A DNA stretch of 64,000 bases, taken from Azorinus chamasolen (lineage: Eukaryota > Mollusca > Bivalvia > Cardiida > Solecurtidae). Location: contig OY755241.1 in assembly GCA_963576725.1 (NCBI GenBank), positions 75,697,701 to 75,761,700 on the forward strand. Reading direction: 5' to 3'. Positions 1-10,718 of the stretch are shown here, piece after piece. The translations under genes were made by a program, and so were the position numbers. The first letter of the stretch is position 1. Every line of letters begins with the position of its first letter. The notes beneath the pieces are model-generated. The model did not search any database. It saw only the letters and a list, made by a program, of their open reading frames with translations, and was not told the origin of the DNA.

Positions 1-460
1 CAAGATCAGGTCCAATATCCGCAATTTTTAAGTGTTACGTTGGGATCGTCATTCATTTTTATAACAATGTTACATCTTTGAAGGCAAATCATGATTATAG
101 ATCTATTCGGGTTGATCTAGATCTAAAACTAATTATCGAATACGCGTATCATTTGCTGCATGTTATGTAGATCTAGATTCAAATGGAGGAATGAAACATT
201 TCCAGCATTAAACATTTCCAACACCCGGCATTATTTTCAACCAGAACATTGAGCTATAAATGCAAACAGACACTGTGTATTTAAATGCGTTTTCAACATA
301 CTACATCCATTTTATATAGTCTTATCATATAAGTATAGGAACATAAATATCTTACCTCTAAGTCACTGTCCAATTGTTATCAGTTTAAAGCTTACGATCT
401 TTGAACAAAAACAATGCATCACTTCCCGACTTTCATTGTGGGAAAATGTGTAAAAGTTAT
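1..460. other. No recognisable gene
   Basis: AT-rich sequence. Only repeats of an AGATCTAGAT-like motif near 99-180 stand out. Confidence 0.5.
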
Positions 461-530
461 GACGTCAACTTTAATCTCGGTCGTAACCAAAGGTGCCCAA
501 TGCATGCTTGAACTCACCCACGGAACCTCT

Positions 531-562
<32 letters not shown>

Positions 563-1545
563 GAAAAAAAGAAAATGTGATCGAAGTATGTAAAACTATC
601 CTAAAACTATCTATTTGAACCTTAAACCACTCAGAAAAACAAGAAAAACACGATCCGGAAACAAATTCCTTTCGGTTCTATATATGTATTGAAAGGTATC
701 AAACTACGTCAGATCAGCGGCGGAAAATACAACAGTCATGTTTTTCAAAGTCTTACAGCAAAGCCAATTCAACACCGATTTCAATCATTTAGGCCTTGAT
801 CCGTTCCAAACTCCATATGCTAAGCGGCACAATTAGTGCTTTCCTTAATATTGCTCCATCCTGTCGCTGCAGACCGCGAATTTGAAACAACGCTAGAGCG
901 AAACGATGTGACTCCCCCAGGATGCATAGACATATTTACTAAGGGAGCTCTGTATTTGTTAATCTTTTCAACAAAAACGCGAACTATGTTGAAACACTAT
1001 CGAAAAACATTCAACTCACCGCAATTAAAACGGCGCTTACTATTTCCAGTCTGCTACGAGGCGCCAGTTTTCTTTCTCCAACTTTCCTTTTGAACGGATG
1101 CGACCTTTTTGCTGTGACCCGGCTCATAATCTAGTGGATATGCAAATTGACTACTACTTCCGGGCCACAGCGAAATAACCACCTCCGTTCAAAACGAAAG
1201 TACGAGAAGAAAACCGGCGTCTCGTAGCAGACTGGAAATAGTAAGCGCCGTTTTAACTGCGGTGAGTTGAATGTTTTTCGAATGTGTTTCAGCGTAATTC
1301 GCGTTTTTGTTGAAAAGTTTAACGAATACAGATCCACCTACATGTATAAACTTCTATGCATCCTAGCGGGAGTCACATCGTTTCGCTCTAGCGTATTTTC
1401 AAATTCGCGGTCTTGCAGCGACAAGACGGAGCAATATTTAAGAAAAGCACTAACTGTGCCGCTTAGCGGGGGGGGGGGGGGGGGGGGGGGGGGGGTCCAT
1501 TGGTGAGTCCAAGCATGCGTCGGACACCTTTGGTCGTAACGTCAT
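461..1545. repeat. Large foldback element with homopolymer C and G runs
   Basis: Two nested sets of inverted arms. Outer arms 461-553 and 1468-1545 share a GTCGTAAC / AGGTG / GCATGCTTG pattern. Inner arms 820-1122 and 1162-1467 share CGCTAGAGCGAAACGATG and much more. A run of 23 C (531-553) mirrors a run of 28 G (1468-1495). The left side carries about 265 bp (554-819) absent from the right. ORFs inside both arms are mirror images, not genes. Confidence 0.85.
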
Positions 1546-1987
1546 TTCGTAGGCGATGTCACTATTACAGGTTTTGTCATGGCGCGACTCATATATAAAC
1601 AAGTTGACTTCCTTCTAAAAGGAAGCCAAGGAAAGACCTGCAGCAGATTTTATCTAACATTTGCTATATACAGGAGCCGTTTGACAAGGTTTTGGCACCG
1701 GGTCGTAAATAGGTTTCTATAAATAACTATTGTGCATATCAAGTAGTACGTGCGTTATAATTAGAACGTAGACGGTGAATATCAAGCTTCACTGCTTAGG
1801 AGATATATAATGCTTTAATCGTTGCAAGTACATGTAGTTCTTTGAATTAGAATTTATCCAGTCAGCAAGCTTCTCTAAATAAAATAAATAGATAAACTTA
1901 GGTTTCTTAGAATAGAATAGAATATATATTAGAACAGGTTTTATTTACTAACCATGGACCCTCTCGGATTACAAATGAATGCATTTA
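1546..1987. other. No recognisable feature
   Basis: AT-rich non-coding sequence between two inverted-repeat elements. Nothing supportable was seen. Confidence 0.5.
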
Positions 1988-2144
1988 AGAAATGAATGAC
2001 GTGCTTCCGGTGTTCATGAGGTTATGCAACGCATAGCTTTACGAGCAAAGTTAGTGAAACCCGAAGGGCTTCACGTGAATCTTTGCTCGTAAAGCTATGC
2101 GTTGCATAACCTCATAAACACCGGGAGCACGTCATTTATTTCTT
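1988..2144. repeat. Hairpin (MITE-like) inverted repeat
   Basis: Arms 1988-2050 and 2081-2144 are nearly perfect inverted copies (for example CTTTACGAGCAAAG against CTTTGCTCGTAAAG) around a loop of about 30 bp. Confidence 0.9.
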
Positions 2145-4250
2145 ATATTTATATTCTATTGTATTTCTTATATTTCAACGGATTTTATTTAAATATTATA
2201 TACCGGTCACGTAATAGCCGCTATCTAGGTCGTTGCCAGGTTCGTTTCTAACGTAGTAGGATCTCTATATATGGTATGAAAAATAGTCCCCAAAACATAT
2301 TATAAATATAGAATGAATAAAAGATTTTAATCAGTAAATTGTCCAGCTATGTTTAAAGAAAAGATTATCGAGATATTTCAAATCATATTTTATATTTACG
2401 AAATGTTGGTATTAAAGCATCTTCTTAAATGTAGGTCGCGGGTGTCGAAGCCAATTTACTCACCCGCCATGCTTGATCGAAAGCGGGTCACAACGTTGGA
2501 TTTTATTCTCGGATTTTTCGTTGTTAACGGTAAGGACATTGACTTATTTATGCTTCACTCATTACTTGATAATATTTTGATACGCCACGGCTTTTAAAAT
2601 TGGCAATATTATGTATTCAAGCGATAATTCTCAGTAAGAAAATGCCACATTTCAAATTTCCAGGGCCGCTTGAACGGCAAAACATGGACACGTATCGACC
2701 CCCCATTGATAAATCTTAAAATAGGTCATAACTGGGTCAGTACAGTATTACTCCGCGCTTACACAGCGGACTTCTGGGAAAAGGAGAACCGACTCAAACC
2801 GGTATTGAAATGAAAGTTCATGGGACAATGCATCTTTCTTTTTAGAATAAGGTTATATAAGGACGTTGCAGGGCGAATGTAAATATACTAAAATATTTAT
2901 GATTAACGTAATTGACATGAAACTAAAGCATGTGTATCATATCTTAGGCACATATTGGTAAATCACGTATAAACAACAATGCATTTTATTCATCTTGCTT
3001 CCTCGTGAAGTTCTAAGGCACATAGATACACCAGTCAAAACATTGGTTTCTGCATCTAGCAATCACTTCCAAGTGAGCTAGATCCTCCTATTAGTGTTCT
3101 TCCGGTAGTATCTAGAAGGTTTATTAGGTTAGTGATAATACTAGCCGTTTTAAGGCATAATGATCCTTAACAATGTAAGTACATGTATTTCAATTTTCTG
3201 TAAATATGCATATGTTGATGGAATAACGGGAAAATCACAAATAGAAATATACAAATAAGAAAAACGAAAAAAAACAGAGAATTTTTTTTTTGTTAAATTG
3301 GTTACGATTTATCAATTTTATTAACTCAGTCAGCTCGGTAAAATGTTTTTCTAATAAAAAATAATGCTTTTGTGGCCGATTTTAGGCTGCGAATCTCATA
3401 TCCGCGGATATGAGAATCATATCCAGTGTTTAGTCATACTGACTTAAATCCACCGCTGGAGAAACGTGTTTTAATAAGAATCAAGTCAGAAAGCAAAAAT
3501 TAATGGATAAAAAGTACATGTTTCCATTCTACTCGCATGCTAATTAGATTAAGAAGCTCTTAAAGGGGTTGAAATGGCATAGACCTAAATAATATGTTCA
3601 GCTCCATCGAGGTCAATCTAAAAACAGAAACTGAGCCGACCGTTACTCGAATTTTATACGGAATTAAAAAATGATTGCACTTTGTTCTGGGATAAAATAA
3701 TCATGTCTATTTGAATTAAAATATCGACAATCTGGATTCAACTGATCCTATTGTTAAAATTCAATCACGTTTGGTTAGTGATAGTTTGACTGCGTATTTT
3801 TTATATAACCAAAACTCGCGCATGCGAATAGCCACAACTCGTCCCGTCCTGTAGACGGCGATATACTTTTAACTATCCCAATTCAAAACTCCTTGAGAGA
3901 AATTGTAAACCATCCCAGGATACGCCGACATCCAATTCCAACACTGAGGAGAGACCTGATGGTCTCTCCAATGACTTTGGGTAAAAAAAAGTTATTTTGT
4001 TCTATTAAAGGGAGGTAATTTACAAGAAAAAAAGTTTGACATATCTAGGTAGCAAGAGATTTATGGCAGTAAATTATACGAAATGATACGTGTATACGAT
4101 TATATATTTGATGTACTGTTTAGATATGGTGTGAGACAGCCATTATTCTATAGCATTTTGTGGTTGTTTCTTAGAAGGAAATGCGTCCGCTCAAAGCCTA
4201 TGATGTGCATGAAAATGCTTGAAATTAAAGGTAGTCGGTAAGATACATTC
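2145..4250. other. Non-coding stretch
   Basis: AT-rich. The open frame at 2349-2597 matches no family I know. No repeat structure was seen beyond short palindromes such as ATATCCGCGGATAT near 3399. Confidence 0.4.
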
Positions 4251-4253
4251 GTT

Positions 4254-4390
4254 TTGCAGTGCTTATTGTCCCTAATATGGAATATACACTGTCAGCAAAT
4301 ATTCATATGGGACTTAGCTCTGTACGCCTCGTCTCATATGAATATTTGCTGGCAGTGCATATTCTATATTAGGGACACTTAGCACTGCAT
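4254..4390. repeat. Hairpin inverted repeat
   Basis: Arms 4254-4311 and 4333-4390 are inverted copies (TGCAGTGCT at the outside, CAAATATTCATATG inside), with a short loop. Confidence 0.88.
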
Positions 4391-4454
4391 AACTTATATT
4401 ATCCGGCTATTTACAGCCTGACCCTCATTTGAAATTTGACGAGATCTCGAATAA

Positions 4455-4678
4455 CCTTTTCCCTGATGAATATTCATGTAGAAATAATGACGTCATGAAT
4501 ATGAATTAGATTTTTTTTAACACAGGACATTTTGGCACAGGCAGATGCTGTAGAATCAGAGCTATATAACACCGTAATAATAGAGTAGACCCTGATCAGA
4601 CGGCTCTTATAGGAGCTCTCTTATCTGGGTCTTCTCTGTTTGCAGATGCGTCAAAATGCGCTTACATAAGGGAAAACG
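4455..4678. mobile_element. TTAA-type hairpin element (family A)
   Basis: Starts CCTTTTCCCT, ends AGGGAAAACG, and is followed by TTAA (ATAA at the left). The interior has the family body (TTCATGTAGAAATAATGACG, GGACATTTTGGC) and the GATCAGACGGCTC palindromic core at 4577-4643. Compare the better-preserved copy at 14105-14346. Confidence 0.8.
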
Positions 4679-4692
4679 TTAAAATATGCCCC

Positions 4693-4850
4693 GTACTCGT
4701 ACAACTACGTTCATTATGTTTCCACAGTGAGCTAATTGTAAAAACTAAGGACCAAAGTCAGTACTCGTACAACTACGTTCATTATGTTTCCACAGTGAGC
4801 TAATTGTAAAAAACTAAGGACCAAAGTCAGTACTCGTACAACTACGTTCT
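4693..4850. repeat. 68-bp direct repeat, 2.3 copies
   Basis: GTACTCGTACAACTACGTTC begins at 4693, 4761 and 4830. The last copy is partial. It directly abuts the preceding hairpin element. Confidence 0.9.
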
Positions 4851-5552
4851 CTTCAAGTGACCTCGTTTATACTGCCGGTTATCTTGGATGATCATGTTGT
4901 AGATCATCTTCGATAATCTAGTTACAGATCATCTTGGATGATCACGTTGCAGAAATTGTCACTGTTCTTTCTTTTTAAAAGGTCTGTTTAGCATTTCCAA
5001 ACCAAACTATTGAGTGCATGCTCCAATGTTATTTCACTATTGTCACAGAACTGGTCGGCAGATGACCTTCTATCAGATTTATATAAATGGTTTCGGTCCC
5101 CTTCATAAGTAGGTCAAATGCGATCTTGTGCTTTCGCCTCCCATGACTCGAGGTCTGCTTGGGTCTCTTTTATAAACGCCATACCTCGGGGACCAGGCAG
5201 GGTTACCGTGACTTTTTTCATGGGTACCAGGGCGTTTGGTAGTGTCTACTGAATGGAACTCAAATTTGTATCCATGAAAAAACTGATATCTTCTATGGGT
5301 ATTTCTACCGTTTCCATGGCAACCAGTTGTCTAGACAACGACGGTGGTTAAATGCTATAACGTACATGCAGTATATATATGTTATTTGGGGCACTAAGAG
5401 TTTGGAACTGGTACCAAACTAAAGATAAGACATTGGTCCTTAATAAAGAATATGTTTTTGTTTATTACCCAATTTGCATAATCATGAATATTTATGTAAA
5501 AACCGAAAAATGAAGGAAACAAGACTAGAAGGCTGTGAAAACTAGATCTTTA

Positions 5553-6145
5553 ATCACCTATGATGCTCCAAATACACTCAAATATGTTCTTATACATAAA
5601 ACATCCTTAAGGAGAGTATTATACAAAACAGAATTGTGTCTCTATGGCTTTTTGCATTTGTATTGAGTATCCATAGCAGACGTATGTCCGGCCAGCATCA
5701 GCACATATAGAAGATAACATTATATATCAAGGCATTCGAGAGCTGGTAGCTAACAGTATCAACTTGTTACCAAACATAAAATAAATTGATACTATTTGTT
5801 GATTCAGTTGATAAGTTCATTAACATATTAATCACATGCGATGCCCCGAATGCATAGAAATATGTTTTATGCATAAAACCACCTAATTGGGAGTAATCTA
5901 GCTGATATTATGTAAAAAATGTGTCTCTTCGGACCATCCGCATTTTATTTAGTTTTAGAATTTCTATAGCAAATGTACGTCTGGACAGCGTCAACGCATA
6001 GAGAAGGTAAAAACGTTACATCAGAGGACCTTTGGCAGTTGGGAGCTAAAATTATCAATCTATTACCAAATATATAAGAAATTCAATGGTCTGTGATTCA
6101 GAATACCATGCTGTTAATCAGTTCATTAGCATATTCATGAATATT
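5553..6145. repeat. Diverged tandem duplication of about 290 bp
   Basis: 5553-5835 and 5836-6145 share ordered landmarks: ATCACnTnnGATGC, TATGTTnTTATnCATAAAAC, TGTGTCTCT, ATAGCA, GTCnGnnCAGC, ACCAAA, TTCATTA. Identity is moderate with small indels. Confidence 0.7.
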
Positions 6146-6149
6146 AATT

Positions 6150-7560
6150 CTTAAATCAAACAAAGAGGAGGGATATTATTTAATAACGGTAAAATAAATT
6201 TTAAACCATCCTGCATGCTCAAAGTATACCGAAATAATTCAAATGCTTTCAAATTAATTATGATTTAGCTGGTTTTTATATCAAACGATTGTGTCTGTAA
6301 CCGTTATTTTCTTTATACGGACATGCTTGTGCACCTTTCTGATATTAAAACAAATGAACAGTGAAGGTACAAATAACGTTTCAATTTCCAAGTGTGATAT
6401 AAAACTTTTAATGAAAAAAATAGTAAAGTCAAGCAGGAAATGCCACACAAAAAAAGAGAAAAGTCTGCTTACTTTTATATTCATAACAAATGATTTACCC
6501 AGTGTCTGACTAAGCAAATATTCAGACAATGAATACAGAACTTAAACTTATTAAGTAAAAAAACGGAGTATGTGTAGGCTGATATCTCGGCTCATTTAAA
6601 TACATATGCAGTTGTATATATACGAGCATTTTCCTTGTTGTTACCCGTATCAATGCACCACAGCAATGATTATGGTGTTTAAAAATCATTTTTAAAAGTA
6701 TCATGTTTTAAGGAGACGCCAATGTAATGACATGTAAATTTCCAGTCATCGAAAAGCAATATAGCATGGTTTGTAAAGTAGAAAAGAAACAAGGCTTTTT
6801 AACTGGTATATTTTGTGACATACAAGAAGTGACATTAGACTTATCGAAGCCAATGTTTTTGAGGCATACGTGTACTTCCAAACAAAAGCATACATGTATA
6901 AATTTACAAACCATTACAGCATTGCCATTTTCAGCACATGTATAACACGTTGTCATTGCATGCTGTTGATGGATAGCTATATGTTTTAGAAACATTACAT
7001 TTCACATTATCATGTCAAATCCAATAAATACTAATGATAAAACAAGAAACGGAAAACTCATCCCTCATTTCGATCCTGTCCTCAATGTTAAGATTGTTCT
7101 GCCGGTTTAAGCGGTTGACCTTTCTTAAACTATCCTAACATCTGTATTAATCGTAATGCAAGTTTAGACCGAACAATAATCTTCAAAGAGCCCTACTACA
7201 CTTACTTACCAGCTGCCAATTTTACTTAAAGTATGAGCACTCAATAAAAGTTTTACTGTATAACTTTTATTTCGCTGTCTACATTATGTACACATGTAAA
7301 TATCTCTTATGTTATTGTATGACAGATTTAAACTTATTGTTGTGTGACCTTACTTTGGGAATAGCCAGTATTGACATACTGTATGAAGTTTTAAGGTTAT
7401 TGCACTTTCGTACATTAAAAGACACCTTCTCTAAACCGGGCAGATATTTAACAGTAAGTTACACTTTCAAAACAGATGACTGCTTAATGCCAAAAAACAA
7501 CCCCTGCAGGAACTCCTTCAATCAGCTATCCTGCAATCAGAACTGCACAGTCATTCCCTA
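6150..7560. other. AT-rich non-coding stretch
   Basis: Several overlapping open frames on both strands, with low-complexity composition and no recognisable domain. I see no supportable gene. Confidence 0.4.
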
Positions 7561-7566
7561 AAAAGT

Positions 7567-7746
7567 ATGATAAAAATTATTGTTGCAACTATGCGTTCGG
7601 TTGCTGATCCTCTTTTTTCAAAACATGTACGCTTTAAAGACGATGATTTGCAAAAAGATAGTGAATGGTTTGATGCAGACATGCTAGAAAAGTGTACCTC
7701 CGTGCTTTACACAGTTACAACAGTAAGCCATCGCCTGAAAATAGAA
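7567..7746 (+). pseudogene. Possible LINE internal fragment
   Basis: The frame holds KDSEWFDADMLEK, which resembles the PWFD-C-K linker between endonuclease and reverse transcriptase in LINEs. It lies upstream of, and on the same strand as, a LINE tail at 8362. The assignment is weak. Confidence 0.25.
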
Positions 7747-7904
7747 TAGTATTATGCGATATTATGTCGATATCCCTTGTTTATAAATCGTTATAATTAT
7801 AAAATATTGGTTGAAACTAGTTTCAACACAGAATGTAATATTATCAATTGTATACAATAATTTATTAAGCGATTATAGAAATGGTTAATCAAACTTGGGT
7901 GTGG

Positions 7905-8165
7905 ATGGAATAAATGTGAGGTTGGGCACCCGAAAAACGGTTAAACCCCCCATTTACTTTTGTCACTGACCGTTCCAAGACGATACTTCCATCACCCTGT
8001 CGTATGTTTTTGTTTTGTCTTTGTGCGTCTTCTGATGTTTTTTATAATTATGTACATTTGCTGTTTCCAAGTGTTGCTGTTCGTGCAGCTGTTTGTTCGG
8101 TATGTGGTGTTATCTGCATGACTCATTTTTGTACTTTGGTTACAAGTATTTAAGCATTACTAGTA
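7905..8165 (+). repeat. Dispersed repeat family F, partial copy
   Basis: Shares GGATGGAATAAnTnTGAGGTT, CACTGACCGTTCCAAG and TGTACATTTGCTGTTTCC with copies at 13590-14055 and 57597-57985. Function unknown; it could be a SINE or a non-autonomous element. Confidence 0.7.
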
Positions 8166-8361
8166 AATAATGGTTTTGCTGATGTTTAGATGGATCCAAT
8201 AATTGTGAGCCCGAAATCATTTCACAACATATTTAAACAAAGATTAGTGGATGGTTTTATACAAGGTTGAGATGAGAATATCAATAGTAGCGGTGCACTA
8301 GCAACATACATGTATAGACATTTTAAAAGCTGTTTCGGATTTGAAGCATAGTTAGATACAT

Positions 8362-8876
8362 TGTCATATAAACATAGATTTTATCTTGCTAGGATGCGTC
8401 TGTCTTCACATTCATTAAAAGAGAAACAGGGAGACACGGCAAAATTAGCATACCAAGAAATGAAAGATATTGTAGTTACTGTGAAACTCGTGATATTGAA
8501 GACGAGTTTCATTTTGTTCTTTATGTAGTTCATACAAAGACCTGCGTAAGAAATATCTAAACAAGTGTTATCATGCTAGACCAAGTTTTGTAATTGAAAA
8601 GTTTTATACTACAAGCTACTACAACGGCAAAACCGTCAGGAATTAGTTAAACTGACTCTATATATAAAGTATTCCTTTTGCATGAGAACCGCACTATTTA
8701 ACGCTTACATGTACGTCATCTCAAATATGAATAGACAGCACTTAATGCACAACGTAATTAAATCGATTGTAATTGTAATATACTGTCAATCTGAAAGATC
8801 ATTTGACCCATGTGACATATTCTATGTATATGTATTTATAACAACAATGTACATGCTTGTACAAGTTGAATAAAGA
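8362..8876 (+). pseudogene. LINE C-terminal reverse-transcriptase tail, frameshifted
   Basis: After a frameshift near 8418 the frame reads KRETGR, ERYCSYCETRDIEDEFHFVL, then (with more shifts) YKDLRKKYL, RPSFVIEKFY, RQELVKLTLYIKYSF and MRTALFNAY. This is the Cys-rich tail typical of molluscan LINE ORF2 proteins (EDEFHF motif followed by Y-LR). It ends near GAATAAAGATG. It is 5' truncated and not functional. Confidence 0.75.
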
Positions 8877-8879
8877 TGT

Positions 8880-9960
8880 GGTCTCTTCTGTTCCTAAAAT
8901 AATGCTCATTTTCTGTTTCGTTTACACAGGTTTCATGGTACATAAACGTCATATCACTCATTATGCACATAGCGTTACTGAGAACATAATGATGGTTTGC
9001 CAAATATTAATTTGTCTCTATTTAGTTCCGTCTCACAATGCAACATCATGTTTGCAGACATTCTGTAATACACAAGTCATCAATTAAAATATGCTTGTTT
9101 TTCCTTGTTATAAACACCTATTCAATTATTCACATTTGCCTTACAGTTGAACACATTTTTAAAAAAATGCCCATTTCCTCAACATAATTGCCTTTAGAAC
9201 CCTTTTAACTGTTTGATTGTTACAATTATTTCAGAAAATGAAACATAGCTACAATATAGATCCTGCTTTTACAGCTTTGTATTGTACTTATTTACAAACA
9301 TTGAGTCATTTGTTCCAGACCCACCTCGGCCTTTATGTTCTATTATATTATCAGTTTATTCATTTCAAAGCTCACAACAAAAACACTTAAGTTTGTCTTT
9401 TCAAACTATTCCTCCTTATCTTGAATATCATACTAGCAAAAGACTTGACAGCAAACTAAACAGTCAGTTTATTTCAGCTTACTTTGCATTTATAAATCTT
9501 ATTTCAATGTTTACTTGTATTTCACTCTGCAATAATTACTTTGACATTTATGAGCCATACACGATGTCAAAACTTTCGCAAGTATGCCATTAGATGTGTC
9601 CAAAACTCCCTACTTCAAACAGACCGTCTGCATTTTGAAAATACCAACAAAAGACAGTTACATCCATATTAAATTCATACAGTTAGCAATTTATAACTCT
9701 ATATAACTCTATTACACAATCTTCCAAGCATTTCGTTTGCCTGCGCTCTCTGTTGCTGCCTCGGCAGCAACTTTTGTACTTGTAAAATATAGTGGTGTGT
9801 ACATGTACTTTCAGCAGAAAACAAAATGGCTTCCGTCTCTAACGTCTACATAATTATACCTATTGCAGGCTGAGTGTTACAAAGTGAGAGACTCCGAAAT
9901 GCAAACGAGTTCTAGTAAGTGAATAAGGATTTCTTATTTCGTTAAAACTAGACCTCCAGC
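8880..9960. other. AT-rich non-coding stretch
   Basis: Two open frames (8857-9087, 9282-9593) have no recognisable domain and low-complexity composition. No repeat was recognised. Confidence 0.4.
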
Positions 9961-9965
9961 TGACT

Positions 9966-10055
9966 TGTGGGTAGGTCGGTGTGTGTGTAGACGGGTGTGT
10001 GTGTGTATGTGTGTATGTGTGTGTGCGTGCGTTCGTGCGCGCGCTCGTGTGTGTA
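9966..10055. repeat. GT-rich microsatellite
   Basis: Interrupted (GT)n and (GTGC)n tract. The minus-strand THTYTHTH open frame is its translation and not a gene. Confidence 0.9.
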
Positions 10056-10140
10056 ATAAATAGATATAGCAAATATGGCCGTTGACTGCTACTAAACGAC
10101 TAACAATGGACAATCATAGTCAAACCGACACCAGGGTTTA

Positions 10141-10573
10141 TCCTTTACTCCTTGTTTAAAGTGCTCATGTAAGAAATAATGACACGATAGTTAGTTAGAT
10201 GAACATGAACTCAAAAAGATTCGGCCACGACAGAAACTGTAGAATCAGAGTTATAGAGTTCAACTTACAAATAGAGTAGTTCCTGATCAGATGGCTGCTA
10301 CATGAGTCGTCTTATCTGTCACTTATTGTCTGCAGCAGCATTACAGTAAAACCTCTCTATGACGGCCACTTCAGTGTGTTATGTAGTTGGTATTTATGGC
10401 AGGTTGTCGCTTAAAGCAAGCTGAAAGTAAAACAGAACGCTCCTATAGGAGCGTTCTGTTTTACTTCCACCTTGTTTTAAGCAGCCACCTGCCTTTAACA
10501 CAAAATACTTGAAGTAATTTAATGGCCGTTATAGAGAGGTTTTACTGAATATGCGTATTAACGGAGTGAAGGG
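10141..10573. mobile_element. TTAA-type hairpin element with a nested CAGT element
   Basis: Left end TTTA-TCCTTTACTCC, right end GGAGTGAAGGG-TTAA. Inside are the family body (ATGTAAGAAATAATGAC, ACAGAAACTGTAGAATCAGA) and a decayed palindromic core. A 204-bp CAGT element (10344-10547) interrupts it. Without the insert it is 229 bp, close to other copies. Confidence 0.82.
10344..10547. mobile_element. CAGT-type hairpin element (family B), nested
   Basis: Ends CAGTAAAACCTCTCTATGAC and its inverse GTTATAGAGAGGTTTTACTG. The centre is palindromic, with GAACGCTCCTATAGGAGCGTTC at 10434-10457 inside longer arms. TA precedes the left end. CAGT termini with TA targets suggest a pogo/Tc1-type MITE (inference). 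Confidence 0.85.
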
Positions 10574-10718
10574 TTAACATAAAATAATCAACTCCATGAT
10601 TTCATTTGACAAATTTAATACGGTGTAAATATAACAAATGCTAATGATTATTTCAACATTTGCAGTCAGTCCTTTACTCCATAAATACGCCTTTGCAAAA
10701 CACAGTAGACCCAGATCA

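Noticed and set aside
836..1506. Three small genes in the foldback
   Set aside because: The frames mirror each other across the inverted repeat and end in a poly-G run.
2349..2597. 82-residue gene
   Set aside because: No domain, no splice or promoter context; cannot be supported.
9860..10072. His/Thr-rich minus-strand protein
   Set aside because: Translation of the GT microsatellite.
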